A DNA stretch of 64,000 bases from AP-15 sp963712825. GTDB taxonomy: Bacteria > Pseudomonadota > Alphaproteobacteria > ATCC43930 > CGMCC-115725. The notes under the pieces were generated by a model. The model ran no database searches, was not told where the DNA came from, and was given only the letters and a program-made list of their open reading frames with translations. Numbering within the stretch: position 1 is the stretch's first letter; the number at the start of each line of letters is the position of its first letter. The position numbers and the translations under genes are program-made. The DNA is taken from NCBI GenBank assembly GCA_963712825.1, contig CAVQJP010000016.1, forward strand, positions 868,001-932,000, in the 5' to 3' direction. Of the stretch, positions 27,971 through 37,046 are shown piece by piece.

Positions 27971-27985
27971 TTGTGCATTGCACAA
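27971..27985. promoter_or_regulatory. Palindrome 2 upstream of phasin gene
   Basis: TTGTGC-ATT-GCACAA, a perfect six-base-arm palindrome with the same TGC-N3-GCA core as the one 55 bp away, close to five helical turns centre to centre. This is a spacing that would let two dimers sit on one face of the DNA. Confidence 0.5.
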
Positions 27986-28203
27986 GAAAGCGGCCGGAAG
28001 TGCCGGCAAAGCGATCGGCGTCCGCTCGCCGATGGCGTCGCGCCGGCAATTCGGGCCTCGCGGCAGACCAGCCGTCGCCGCGAAAGAATTCGTCAAGGAA
28101 AAGCCGCGATAGCTCGGCAGTTTCGCTGGTCTTTTTTTGCGGCGTCTGCGAAGGTTGCGCGTAGCCGCTGATTTTGTGCGACTTGGGGGAATTGGGGGTT
28201 GCA

Positions 28204-29646
28204 GTGGAAGTCGTGAAGCAGCGCGACGGGAGCCGCGGGGGCGGCTCGCGTTCGTCAAAAATCCTGGTTGCCGTCGTTTCGCTTGCCGCCGTCTTGGCGA
28301 TCTCTCCGCGAGCCGCCGAGGCGATGCAGCATGGGCGTCATCATGTTCGCCTCGGCACGGTCGGCTTTACGCCGGGCCCGGTCAGCGAATCGATCGTCCT
28401 CGATGCCGACACCGGCCGGGTGCTCAGCGAATCGAACGCCGACATGATCACCTACCCGGCCTCGCTGACCAAGATGATGACCTTGTATCTGACCTTCGAG
28501 GCGCTGAACGCGGGTCGCCTACGGCTCGATCAGTATCTTCCGGTCAGCATCGAGGCGGCGAGCAAGTCGCCGACCAAGCTCGACCTGCGGCCCGGCCAAT
28601 CGGTCGCGGTCCAGGACCTGATCCTCGGCATCGTCACCAAATCGGCCAACGACGCCGCCGCGGTGCTGGCCGAAGGGCTCGGCGGCAGCGAGCCGGCCTT
28701 TGCCGACATAATGAATCGCAAGGCCCAGCAGTTGGGAATGAGGAGCACCTTTTACCGCAACGCCTCGGGACTGCCTGACCCGATGCAGCACACGACGGCG
28801 CGCGACACCGCACAGTTGGCGTTGGCGCTCTATCACGACTTCCCGCGCGAATACCGCTACTTTTCGACGCGCGAGTTTGTCTTTCAGGGCCGGTTGATCG
28901 TCGGTCACGACCACCTGCTCGACTGGTATCCCGGCGCCGACGGGATCAAGACCGGGTACATCCGCGCCTCCGGCTTCAACCTGGCGACCTCGGCCGTCCG
29001 CGACGGGCATCGCCTGGTCGGGGTCGTCCTCGGCGGCATCTCGGGAGGAGCGCGGGATCGAGAAATGGGATGGCTGCTCGACCAGGGATTTGCCGCTCTC
29101 GGCGTGGCGCCGGAGACGACGGTCGCGCGCCGGGCAGCGCCGCTCCCGGCGCCGACGCCAGCGCCGGTGGTGACATTGGCGCCGGCGGTGGCATGGGCGC
29201 CGCAAACCGGCATCATTCCCACCGTCGACCAGATATCGCCGTCCACTCCGCCAACTCCACCGCCGGCGCATGCCAAGCCCGGCATCTTCAGCAAGGCGGC
29301 GTTGCGACTGGCGGCGCACCTCTCGCCGGTCGGCAAGGCCGAGGCCGGGACGTTGCCGCGCGCGCTGCGGCCCCCGGCAACCGCCGAGCGCTGGGGGATC
29401 CAGCTCGGCGCGTTTCACGCTCCGGCGACGGCGGAAAAGGTGGCGCGGGAGGCCGCGAGCATGCCGTTCGCCCGCGGCAAGCCAATGCAGGTTCTCAATT
29501 CGGGCAAAGCCAAGGACCGCCTCTACCGCGCCCGGCTGCTGAACTTCACCCCGCGTGAGGCGCAAGCCGCGTGTGCTCAGCTGCACAAGCAAAAGATCGA
29601 GTGCTCGGTGGTCTCGCCGACCGCACCAAAGGTGGCCTCGCGCTGA
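28204..29646 (+). CDS. D-alanyl-D-alanine carboxypeptidase with C-terminal SPOR domain
   Basis: Trims the terminal D-Ala of peptidoglycan pentapeptides in the periplasm (peptidase S11). An N-terminal hydrophobic segment (KILVAVVSLAAVLAI) is the signal sequence. SXXK is SLTK, SXN is SAN and the KTG triad is KTGY, all in order. A Pro-rich linker (about residues 315-375) leads to a SPOR domain (WGIQLGAFHAPATAEKVA to the end) that should bind denuded septal glycan. The GTG at 28204 is chosen because GGGGG precedes it; TTGs at 28174-28192 are alternatives. Confidence 0.92.
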   Translation: MEVVKQRDGSRGGGSRSSKILVAVVSLAAVLAISPRAAEAMQHGRHHVRLGTVGFTPGPVSESIVLDADTGRVLSESNADMITYPASLTKMMTLYLTFEALNAGRLRLDQYLPVSIEAASKSPTKLDLRPGQSVAVQDLILGIVTKSANDAAAVLAEGLGGSEPAFADIMNRKAQQLGMRSTFYRNASGLPDPMQHTTARDTAQLALALYHDFPREYRYFSTREFVFQGRLIVGHDHLLDWYPGADGIKTGYIRASGFNLATSAVRDGHRLVGVVLGGISGGARDREMGWLLDQGFAALGVAPETTVARRAAPLPAPTPAPVVTLAPAVAWAPQTGIIPTVDQISPSTPPTPPPAHAKPGIFSKAALRLAAHLSPVGKAEAGTLPRALRPPATAERWGIQLGAFHAPATAEKVAREAASMPFARGKPMQVLNSGKAKDRLYRARLLNFTPREAQAACAQLHKQKIECSVVSPTAPKVASR

Positions 29647-29694
29647 CCGGCGCGTCAGTTCGAGGTTTGAGGCGGCGGCGCGGCGGCGATCGCG

Positions 29695-31074
29695 TCAGCC
29701 GTCCGGAAGCGTGACGCCCGATGCCGCGAGCTGGGCCGCGAGCTCGGTCTTGAGGCGGCCAAGGCCCTCCGCGGTGGTCGATTCGGCGCGGGCGACCAGC
29801 ACGTCCTGGGTGTTCGACGCGCGCAGCAGCCACCAGCCGTCGGCGGTGCGCACCCGCACCCCGTCAATGTCGTTGACTTCGGCCGCGGCTTGCCGCAGCC
29901 GCTCGGCGACCTCGCCGACGACGGTGAATTTGCGCTCCTCGGCGCAGGGAAAGCGCAGCTCCGGGGTGTTGACGACCTTCGGCAAAACGCTTCTCAGCGC
30001 CGCCAGGCTATGCGGGCTGCGGCCGAGGATACCGAGCAGCCGCACCGCGACATAGACCGCGTCGTCAAATCCGTAATACCCGTCGGCGTAGAAGATGTGC
30101 CCGCTCATCTCGCCGGCGAGCGGTGCGCCGGTTTCGGCAAGCAGGGCCTTGATCGGCGAGTGTCCGGTCGCGGTCATGACCGGACGCCCGCCAGCCTTGG
30201 CGATCTCGTCGAACAGAACTTGGCTGGCCTTGACGTCGGCGAGGATCGGCGCCCCCGGATGCCGGGCCAGCACGTCGCGCGCCAGCACGATCATCAGCTG
30301 GTCGCCCCACCAGATCTCGCCCTCGCCGTCGACGACGCCGATGCGGTCGCCGTCGCCGTCAAAGGCGATGCCGAGGTCGCAGTGCTCGCGCGCCACCGCC
30401 TGCTGCAGCTGCACCATGTTCGCCGGCACCGTCGGGTCGGGGTGATGCGCCGGGAAAGTGCCGTCGATCGTGTCGTTGATCAGGATGTGGCGGCCGGGGA
30501 GGCGAGCCGTCAGCCGCTGCGCGATCTCGCCGGTGGCGCCGTTCGCCGGGTCCCAGGCAACCGTCAACGGACGCGAACCGTCATAGTCGCGGGCCAGCCG
30601 GTCGACATAGGCGGCGCTAACGTCCTGAACCTCGACCCGGCCGCGCGTGGCCGCCATCGGCCCGAGCCCCAGCGCGGTGTCGGCGAGCGCCCGGATCGCC
30701 GCCCCGTAAAACGCCTTGCCGCGGAGGACAAACTTGAAGCCGTTGTATTCGGGCGGATTGTGCGAGCCGGTGACCATGACGCCGCCGTCGACCGCTAGCG
30801 TGGCGGCGGCGTAGTACAGCATCGGCGTCGGCCCGCGGCCGATCCGGACCACGTCCACCCCCTCCCCCGCCAAGCCGTCGACCAGCGCCGCTTCGAGCTC
30901 GGGCGAGGTCAACCGGCCGTCATAACCGACAGCGACCCGGCGTCCCCCGCCGCGGGCGAGGGTCAGCGCGAAGGCGCGGCCGATCGCCCGCGCGTCGGCC
31001 ACGGACAAGGTCTCGCCAACGATGCCGCGGATGTCGTATTCGCGCAGGATCGTCGGGTCGAATTGGTGCGGCAT
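29695..31074 (-). CDS. Phosphomannomutase/phosphoglucomutase
   Basis: Interconverts hexose 6- and 1-phosphates for nucleotide-sugar synthesis (AlgC/ManB class). YDIRGIVGETL opens the protein. The phosphoserine loop is TGSHNPPEYNGFK, the magnesium loop DGDGDRIGVVD, the sugar loop GEMSGHIFY and the phosphate-binding C-terminus RASNTQDVLVARAES. It has 459 residues. It follows galU by 12 bp on the same strand, a logical pair supplying Glc-1-P and UDP-Glc for polysaccharide. Confidence 0.94.
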   Translation of the reverse strand: MPHQFDPTILREYDIRGIVGETLSVADARAIGRAFALTLARGGGRRVAVGYDGRLTSPELEAALVDGLAGEGVDVVRIGRGPTPMLYYAAATLAVDGGVMVTGSHNPPEYNGFKFVLRGKAFYGAAIRALADTALGLGPMAATRGRVEVQDVSAAYVDRLARDYDGSRPLTVAWDPANGATGEIAQRLTARLPGRHILINDTIDGTFPAHHPDPTVPANMVQLQQAVAREHCDLGIAFDGDGDRIGVVDGEGEIWWGDQLMIVLARDVLARHPGAPILADVKASQVLFDEIAKAGGRPVMTATGHSPIKALLAETGAPLAGEMSGHIFYADGYYGFDDAVYVAVRLLGILGRSPHSLAALRSVLPKVVNTPELRFPCAEERKFTVVGEVAERLRQAAAEVNDIDGVRVRTADGWWLLRASNTQDVLVARAESTTAEGLGRLKTELAAQLAASGVTLPDG

Positions 31075-31086
31075 CGGTGCTCCGAA

Positions 31087-31959
31087 TCAAAGATACGTGC
31101 CGAGAATCCGGCGCAGACCCGGCCCCAGCTCGGGATGAGCGAGGCCCAATGCGATCGTTGCTTCGAGAAAGCCGAGCTTGTCGCCGCAATCATAGCGCCG
31201 ACCGGAAAAACGCAGCCCGTGAAAGCTCTGGCCGTCTTCGATCAGCCGCTCGAGCGCGTCGGTCAGCTGGATTTCGCCGCCGCTGCCGGCCTCGCCCCGC
31301 GCCAGGTGCCCGAAGACCTCGGGCTGGATGATGTAGCGGCCGATGATTGTCGAGGTCGAGGGGGCGTCCGCCGGCTCCGGCTTTTCGACGACGCCGCGCG
31401 CCTGCACCAGCCGGCCGTCGTCCGAGACGACGTCGAGCACGCCGTAGCGGCTTGTGTGCTCGCGTGGCACGTCGATGATAGCGGCAAGGTTGCCGCCGAC
31501 CTCCTGGTAAGCCTCGACCATTTGGGTCAGGCAGGGCGTGTCGCACACCATCAAATCGTCGGCCAGCAGCACGGCAAAAGGCTCGTCGCCGACCAGACCC
31601 CGCGCGCACCACACCGCGTGACCGAGCCCGAGCGGCGTCTGCTGGCGGGTATAGGCGATCTGCCCGGGCTCCGGCAGGCGCGACGCCAGCTCTTCGACAA
31701 GCTCGGTCTTGCCGCGCTCGCGCAAGGTCGCCTCAAGCTCGAAGGCGCGGTCGAAATGGTCGTCGATGGCGCTTTTTGCCCGGCTCGTGACAAAAAAGAA
31801 CTGCTCGATGCCGGCCGCCTTGGCTTCCTCGACGGCGTAATGAATGAGCGGCTTGTCAACGATCGGCAGCATTTCCTTTGGCATCGCCTTGGTCGCCGGC
31901 AAAAATCGCGTGCCGAGCCCGGCGACCGGAAAGACCGCTTTGCGAATAGGCTTGCGCAT
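31087..31959 (-). CDS. galU: UTP--glucose-1-phosphate uridylyltransferase
   Basis: Makes UDP-glucose. The nucleotide-binding segment GLGTRFLPATKAMPKEMLPI, the LPLGLGHAV-like TPLGLGHAVWCARG block and the VEKPEPADAPS segment are typical. The ATG at 31959 gives 290 residues with an immediate conserved start (MRKPIRKAVFPVAGLG); the frame upstream has no homology. It is first in the galU-phosphomannomutase pair and divergent from the DTW-domain gene. Confidence 0.95.
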   Translation of the reverse strand: MRKPIRKAVFPVAGLGTRFLPATKAMPKEMLPIVDKPLIHYAVEEAKAAGIEQFFFVTSRAKSAIDDHFDRAFELEATLRERGKTELVEELASRLPEPGQIAYTRQQTPLGLGHAVWCARGLVGDEPFAVLLADDLMVCDTPCLTQMVEAYQEVGGNLAAIIDVPREHTSRYGVLDVVSDDGRLVQARGVVEKPEPADAPSTSTIIGRYIIQPEVFGHLARGEAGSGGEIQLTDALERLIEDGQSFHGLRFSGRRYDCGDKLGFLEATIALGLAHPELGPGLRRILGTYL

Positions 31960-32105
31960 TAAACCCCCGATTATGTCCCCCGATGGCGCCGCCGCAATAG
32001 TTGTGCCACGGTGAGATCCTGCTGACAAGTCGGCCTCAGCAGGCATGCTAACGTGCCGCATTGTCGGCCGTCCCCAAATTCTGCGCCAAGGGTTATGGAT
32101 GGGCC

Positions 32106-32756
32106 ATGGAGAGCGCAGCGAACCGCGCCGAGCCGATCGACAACCGGCTCTTTATCCTGATCCTGCAGCACCCGCGCGAGCAGCGGGAGCCGCTGGCGAC
32201 GGCGGCCCTGACCGTGGCGACGCTGCGGCGCGCGGCGCTGGTGGTCGGCCTCTCCTGGGCGAATTTGGGCCAGGCGCTGGGCCGTCCGGCCGACCCGCGG
32301 CGCTGGGCGGTGCTCTATCTCGGCGCGGCGCGGCCGAAGGGGTTCGGGCCCGACCAGGAAATCGTCGCAGTCGACCGCCGCGGCGAGCCGCTCGCCGATC
32401 AACCGGCGATGCTGCGCAACCTCGACGGCGCGGTATTGCTCGACGGCAGCTGGAGTGAGGTGAAGGCGCTGTGGTGGCGCAACCCGTGGCTGCTCAAGAT
32501 GCGTCGGGTGGTGCTGGCGCCGCAGCACCCCTCGCATTACCACCGCATCCGCCGCGAGCCGCGCCGCGAAGCGTTGTCGACGATCGAGGCCGCGGGGCTG
32601 CTGCTGGCGCGGATCGACAACCGCCCGCAGATCGAAACCGCGCTGACCGAAGCACTTGAGCGGATGATCGCGGAAGCCGGCCGGCGGCACCCCGCGGCCG
32701 CGGTTACGAGCGGGTCAGTGCGTAGATCAGGATCGCCGCCGCCGCGGCGACGTTGA
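32106..32756 (+). CDS. DTW-domain protein (probable tRNA-uridine aminocarboxypropyltransferase)
   Basis: DTW-domain proteins such as E. coli TapT install acp3U in tRNA using S-adenosylmethionine. Here the ILQHPREQREPLATAAL block and the family motif (LLDGSWSEVKALWW) are visible, with the Thr of the motif replaced by Ser. The N-terminal Cys-rich zinc motif of some members is absent. The ATG at 32106 is preferred over the frame's first start at 32061. The last 53 bp overlap the convergent methyltransferase gene. Confidence 0.8.
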   Translation: MESAANRAEPIDNRLFILILQHPREQREPLATAALTVATLRRAALVVGLSWANLGQALGRPADPRRWAVLYLGAARPKGFGPDQEIVAVDRRGEPLADQPAMLRNLDGAVLLDGSWSEVKALWWRNPWLLKMRRVVLAPQHPSHYHRIRREPRREALSTIEAAGLLLARIDNRPQIETALTEALERMIAEAGRRHPAAAVTSGSVRRSGSPPPRRR

Positions 32757-33483
32757 GCGACTGCACCCTGCCGCGGCCGGGGATCGTCACGAGCTCCTCA
32801 CAGGCGGCGAGGGTCGCCGGCTGGATCCCGCTCTCCTCGTTGCCGAGGACCAGCGCCACCGGCTTGCCACGGCCGAGCTTGTCGGCGGCCACGCCGCGGC
32901 CGAGAGCGGCCCCGAGGATACGGTAGCTCTGGCGCAGCTGATGCAGGGCGGCGGGCAGCGCTGCCCGGTAAAGCGTGACATGCTCGAGGCCGCCCTCGGC
33001 GACGCGGTAGCTCGCATCGGACGGCAGCGCCTGCTCCAGCCGGTCGGAGAGGAGGATGCGCTCGACGCCGAAAAAAGCCGCGCTGCGGGCGATGGCGCCC
33101 AGATTGTGCGGGTTGCCGATGCCGTCGAGTATGAGAATCGGCTTGGCCTTGCGGGCCCAGCCCGCTGCCGCCGCCGGATCGAACGCCGCGATCGGCCGCG
33201 GCCGGGCTATCGCGGCGATGCCGCCATGCAGCACCGTGCCGGCGACGCGCGCCAGTTCGGCCGCGTCGACTTCGCGATAGGGCTTGTGCGCGCGGGCGAG
33301 CGCGGCACACAGCCCGCCGATTTCGCCTCGCAGCCGCGTCTCGAAAAACAGCCGCTCGACCCGGTCGGGGTCGCGCTCGAACAGCGCGCCGACCGCCGCC
33401 AGCCCGCACACCCGCAGCAGCACCCGCTCATGCGGTCCGCGACCGTCAACAACACGGCTTGGCTGACGATTTCGGAGGCGCAT
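32704..33483 (-). CDS. TrmH/SpoU-family RNA 2'-O-methyltransferase
   Basis: An N-terminal substrate-binding domain (about residues 15-95) precedes the SPOUT knot: ILDGIGNPHNLGAIARSAAFFG (motif 1), VALVLGNEESGIQ (motif 2) and VTIPGRGRVQSLNVAAAAAILIY (motif 3). It is closest to RlmB-like enzymes methylating 23S rRNA; the exact target is not determinable. Its 259 residues start six bases after the S10 peptidase stop on the same strand. Confidence 0.9.
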   Translation of the reverse strand: MRLRNRQPSRVVDGRGPHERVLLRVCGLAAVGALFERDPDRVERLFFETRLRGEIGGLCAALARAHKPYREVDAAELARVAGTVLHGGIAAIARPRPIAAFDPAAAAGWARKAKPILILDGIGNPHNLGAIARSAAFFGVERILLSDRLEQALPSDASYRVAEGGLEHVTLYRAALPAALHQLRQSYRILGAALGRGVAADKLGRGKPVALVLGNEESGIQPATLAACEELVTIPGRGRVQSLNVAAAAAILIYALTRS

Positions 33484-33489
33484 TATGCG

Positions 33490-34983
33490 TCATTGCGACG
33501 GCGCGGCGCCGCCGGGTGCTGCGTAGAGCCGTTCGGCGTCGTCGGCGAGAGCGGCGCGCGAGGCCGGACGCAGATAGACCATATGCCCGCCCGGATAGAC
33601 CCGCAGCCGGACTTGCGCGCGCACCGCGGCCGGCACCTCGAGCTGGTCGACAAACCAGCGCGACGACAGATACGGCGTCACCAAATCGTAGCGCCCGTTG
33701 GCGATCAGCACCTTGGTGCCGGGATGGTTCAGCAGCGCCGCTTCGAGCGAGGTCAACGCCAGGCCTGGGCCGCCCTCCTGGTGCTCGCCCTGCCAATCCC
33801 AGTGGCGGACGACATCGCCCGACAACACCTCGTAAGGCTGATCGGTATGGTAGCCGAGCGCATCGGCGACATAGAGATTGAATGCCGTCCCGAAATCCGC
33901 CGCGATCGGCCGCAGCAGCGGGTCGCCGGCGCGGTCATGCTGATCCGAGGGCGCCGGCCGGGCGATCGTGCCGTCATAAAGGCTGACCGTTTTACCGCGC
34001 GGCCGCAGCACCTCGTCGGCAAAAACGTGGTTCGGGACCCGCGCGCGATAACGCCGCACGATGTCCGCCGAGAGGCCGATCATCCGGGCGACGCGGGCAA
34101 CAAACGGGTCTCCCGCCGGCGGCCGGCCGGAGAGCGCGGCGAGACCCACCAGGTAGTCCGAGAGCGCGAACCCCTCGACCGCGCCGAGATCCGGGGCGGG
34201 CGGCCCCACCCCCAGCTCCGCGGCAATCGCGGCATAGGTCGGCAGAAAAAAACCGGCGGCGAGCAGGTCGCGCTCGCTCGGGTGCAAGATCGACAGATTG
34301 AGCGCCGGCGACACCAGCACCAGCCCGCTGACCGTCACGTCGGCATCGCGCGGCAGGCGCTCGGCCATCGCCGCGGCGCGGAACCCGCCATAGCTCTCGC
34401 CGACGAGGTAAATCGGCGCATTCCAGCGTTGGTGCCGGGTCAGCCACAGCCGGACCGTAGCGTCGAGCGAGGACAGATCCGTTTCGACATTCCAGAACGG
34501 CTGGTCGGGATTTTTCTCGCTGCCCTCGCCGCGGCTATAGCCGGTGCCGACCGGATCGACAAAGACGAGATCGGTAAACGGCAGCCAGGTCGACGGGTTA
34601 TCGACGAGATGCACCGGCGGGGTGGGCGCCTCGCCGGTCGCCGTAGTCTCCATGATCTTGGGGCCGATCGCGCCTAGATTGAGAAACACCGATGCGGCGC
34701 CAGGTCCGCCGTTGAACACAAAGCTGACCGGCCGCGCCGCGCCGCCCGCCGGCACGGGGACGATGTATGACACAGTAAAGATTTCGGCGGTCGTCTTTCC
34801 GTTGCGATCGGTAAGCGGCAGCGCCTCCGCGATTGCGTCATAGTCGAGACGGCGGCTTCCTAGCACGATCGAATGATGCGTCACCGCCCGCGGCGGCAGC
34901 GGGCTCGCCGGCTTGTCGTCGGCCCGCACGCCGCTCCCAAGCATCACCAGCAGCACCAAGGCGGTCGCCGCGATCCTCGTCAT
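33490..34983 (-). CDS. Serine carboxypeptidase (S10 family), exported
   Basis: A 497-residue alpha/beta-hydrolase with signal peptide (about 1-21, VLLVMLGSGVRA). The oxyanion region FNGGPGAASVFL, the nucleophile GESYGG, the acid NGRYDLVTPY and the base YPGGHMVYLR identify the catalytic triad. The ATG at 34983 starts directly with the signal peptide; the open frame upstream (to 35583) is antisense to the SDR gene and is not used. Probably periplasmic peptide C-terminal trimming. Confidence 0.92.
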   Translation of the reverse strand: MTRIAATALVLLVMLGSGVRADDKPASPLPPRAVTHHSIVLGSRRLDYDAIAEALPLTDRNGKTTAEIFTVSYIVPVPAGGAARPVSFVFNGGPGAASVFLNLGAIGPKIMETTATGEAPTPPVHLVDNPSTWLPFTDLVFVDPVGTGYSRGEGSEKNPDQPFWNVETDLSSLDATVRLWLTRHQRWNAPIYLVGESYGGFRAAAMAERLPRDADVTVSGLVLVSPALNLSILHPSERDLLAAGFFLPTYAAIAAELGVGPPAPDLGAVEGFALSDYLVGLAALSGRPPAGDPFVARVARMIGLSADIVRRYRARVPNHVFADEVLRPRGKTVSLYDGTIARPAPSDQHDRAGDPLLRPIAADFGTAFNLYVADALGYHTDQPYEVLSGDVVRHWDWQGEHQEGGPGLALTSLEAALLNHPGTKVLIANGRYDLVTPYLSSRWFVDQLEVPAAVRAQVRLRVYPGGHMVYLRPASRAALADDAERLYAAPGGAAPSQ

Positions 34984-35104
34984 GCTTCCCGCTCCCGCCC
35001 GGTAAGGTTTCAAGGTTACACAAGCCGGGCAAGGATGGGATACTGCGGCGTGGGTCGCGCGGCGCGGGCAAAGTTGCCGCGGGTCTGGCCAGTGGGAGGA
35101 GCCG

Positions 35105-35929
35105 ATGGCGAGTGCTGCACGGGTTGCGCTGATCACCGGATGCGGCAAGCCGGTCGGTATCGGCAATTCAACGGCGCGCGCGCTGGCCGCTGCGGGGCTC
35201 GCCGTCGTCGTCTCCGACGTGCTCCCGGCGGGGGTCGCCAACGAGCACAATGTCGCCGGCGACACCGACGCCTCCTGGGGCGGCGTCGACAGCCTGGTCG
35301 ATGCGATCGTCAAAAGCGGCGGCGCCGCGTCGGCAGCGCTCGGCGATGTCAGCGTCGAGGCCGATGCCGGCCGCATCGTCGAGGAGGTGCTGCGCCGCCA
35401 CGGTCGGCTCGACATCCTGGTCAACAATGCCGGGGCGCCGCAGGGTGCCGACCGCAACGAGATCGAGGACGTGCCGCTCGAAGCCTGGGAGCGGACGATG
35501 GCGGTCAACGCCCGCGGCTGCTTTCTGATGTCGCGCGCGGCCGTCCCGGCGATGCGCAAGGCCGGCTGGGGCCGGATCGTCAACGTGTCGTCGAAAGCGG
35601 CGTTTCGCCCGGGCCGCCATCGCGCCAGCTACGCCGCCTCGAAGGCGGCAATCGTCGGCTTCACCAAATCCTTGGCGCTGGACCTGGCGCCAGCCGGGAT
35701 CACGGTGAATGCGGTCTGTCCCGGCCCGATCCGCACCTCGCGCGCGATCAGCACCAACCGCCGCGAATACGGCGACGACCTCGAAATCGGCTTTGCCGAG
35801 CGCGCGAAGGCGATCCCGATGGGCCGCTTTGGCAGCCCTGACGAGGTCGCGGCGGTGATCGCCTTTCTCGCCTCGGACGCCGCCGCCTTTGTCACCGGCC
35901 AGGCTGTCGGCATCGACGGCGGCTGGTAG
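35105..35929 (+). CDS. Short-chain dehydrogenase/reductase
   Basis: NAD(P)-dependent oxidoreductase of 274 residues. The dinucleotide-binding motif is a variant (TGCGKPVGIG), with NNAG, an active Ser-Ser segment (VNVSSKAAF) and the catalytic Tyr-Lys (YAASK). It ends GQAVGIDGGW. About 20 extra residues (about 43-62) sit between strands 2 and 3. GGAGG precedes the ATG. Likely tetrameric; substrate unknown. Confidence 0.92.
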   Translation: MASAARVALITGCGKPVGIGNSTARALAAAGLAVVVSDVLPAGVANEHNVAGDTDASWGGVDSLVDAIVKSGGAASAALGDVSVEADAGRIVEEVLRRHGRLDILVNNAGAPQGADRNEIEDVPLEAWERTMAVNARGCFLMSRAAVPAMRKAGWGRIVNVSSKAAFRPGRHRASYAASKAAIVGFTKSLALDLAPAGITVNAVCPGPIRTSRAISTNRREYGDDLEIGFAERAKAIPMGRFGSPDEVAAVIAFLASDAAAFVTGQAVGIDGGW

Positions 35930-36068
35930 ACCGCGTGACGCTGCGCCCTAAGGATCGCGATCCGCGTGCTCGTCGCCGACGATGCAATCAGGTCGCTGAT
36001 GTACCAGAAACGCACTATGCTTATCCAGCCCTAAATCCAAGAACTGAGTTATTTGTCGTGAGGTTTTC

Positions 36069-36557
36069 GTGAAGCATTCTGAAAGCGTGGTCGCTGATAC
36101 CATCACGGAACTCAATAGGGACTTGGACCCGGCGCAAGTCTTATTGCGTTTGGAAGACTGGCGGGACCGAGTACACCGTTTGTACGACGAAATTGAAAAG
36201 GACCTCGGCCGTCATTACTTTTATGACCGCGCCGGTAAGCACATTACCCAAGAAGATATCGTCCAACGTGCGGGTCTTCCGCAACGGGAGGTTCCACCGA
36301 TTGATATACTTCAGATAGAGGGGCCGCACAGGAGGGTATTAGCGACGATACAACCTCGATATCTATGGATCATCGGCGCTAACGGCCGCTTAGACCTCCT
36401 GGTAACACCTAAAATAGGAATGGGTCGTAGGCAGTTTATGTTGATGGATTTATCTCGCCCCTTGGCGGGCGAGAGCGATTGGCGTTTGGTCTCACCGGCC
36501 GAGCGCCTTGAGCAACCCCGGTTCACTGTGAACCGGTTGCGCGAATTGTTGGAATGA
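36069..36557 (+). CDS. Hypothetical protein, partner of HEPN-like gene
   Basis: 162 residues from a GTG start with GTGAGG six bases upstream. No family is recognised. The N-terminal 50 residues look helical (ELNRDLDPAQVLLRLEDWRDRVHRLYDEIEKDL). The C-terminal half alternates beta strands (RRVLATIQPRYLWIIGANGRLDLLV). There is no nucleotidyltransferase motif, helix-turn-helix or signal peptide. The stop overlaps the next start as ATGA, so the two are coupled. Codon usage is AT-richer than in surrounding genes, suggesting transfer. Confidence 0.7.
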   Translation: MKHSESVVADTITELNRDLDPAQVLLRLEDWRDRVHRLYDEIEKDLGRHYFYDRAGKHITQEDIVQRAGLPQREVPPIDILQIEGPHRRVLATIQPRYLWIIGANGRLDLLVTPKIGMGRRQFMLMDLSRPLAGESDWRLVSPAERLEQPRFTVNRLRELLE

Positions 36558-36994
36558 GTGGCGATGCTGTCCCGCTTGACGAACTCGAAATTGCCTATCG
36601 ACGGGTCTCACGCGCGTTGTATCGAGCACAAGAGGACGCTCTGGATTTTTCCGCCGAGGAGATCATCGCGGCTCTCGATCGTGACCAGACGATAGTCGAC
36701 GCGGCATTCTTCGTATTAATCTTCGGACAAGTTGAGAGCCGGATCAACGGACTAGCCGCCAGCCGGTTGACGCGGCCCGAACAGCGCTCGGCTATTCGGG
36801 AGGCGAAATTCGAACGGCGCCTCGCCAAGGCTTTGCCCGGTGCAGGTTGGAGACGTGTGCGAGAAGAGCTTGAGGACTGGTATAAAACGCGCAATCGGGC
36901 TGCCCACGGCGAAGAGGTAGTAGCTGGCGGGTATAACATCTCGGGCATTTTTGAGCGCGCACGTGAATTAGATGCGCTTCTTTCGGATCCGTAA
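36554..36994 (+). CDS. HEPN-like protein, candidate RNase
   Basis: 146 residues, nearly all helical. Near the C-terminus it contains WYKTRNRAAHGEE, which matches the RN-x3-H catalytic motif of HEPN-domain ribonucleases, preceded by a long amphipathic helix (QVESRINGLAASRL). HEPN proteins commonly act as toxins or abortive-infection RNases beside a cognate antitoxin, often a MNT nucleotidyltransferase; here the upstream partner is a different, unrecognised protein. RNase activity and toxin role are inference from the motif. Confidence 0.65.
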   Translation: MSGDAVPLDELEIAYRRVSRALYRAQEDALDFSAEEIIAALDRDQTIVDAAFFVLIFGQVESRINGLAASRLTRPEQRSAIREAKFERRLAKALPGAGWRRVREELEDWYKTRNRAAHGEEVVAGGYNISGIFERARELDALLSDP

Positions 36995-37046
36995 ACCTTC
37001 ACTCACCTGACGGTGACCCGAGGACAGCCGAAGAAGGTTGAGACTT

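Larger units (their letters stand above)
27887..28203. promoter_or_regulatory. Divergent control region of the phasin and D,D-carboxypeptidase genes
   Basis: A 317-bp region between divergent start codons, with no supportable gene. It contains two palindromes, GTGC-N3-GCAC at 27918-27928 and TTGTGC-N3-GCACAA at 27971-27985, both facing the phasin. Two guanine runs precede the GTG start of the carboxypeptidase. Confidence 0.5.

Noticed and set aside
27938..28258. A 106-codon minus-strand frame upstream of the phasin
   Set aside because: Arg/Pro-rich random frame overlapping the regulatory region, with no ribosome-binding site.
33488..33500. A short match to the start of the CGTCATTGCGA palindromic repeat at the end of the S10 gene
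   Set aside because: Only the first dozen bases match; it lies inside coding sequence and has no second arm.
34984..35583. N-terminal extension of the S10 peptidase frame
   Set aside because: Antisense to the SDR gene; a clear signal peptide begins at 34983.
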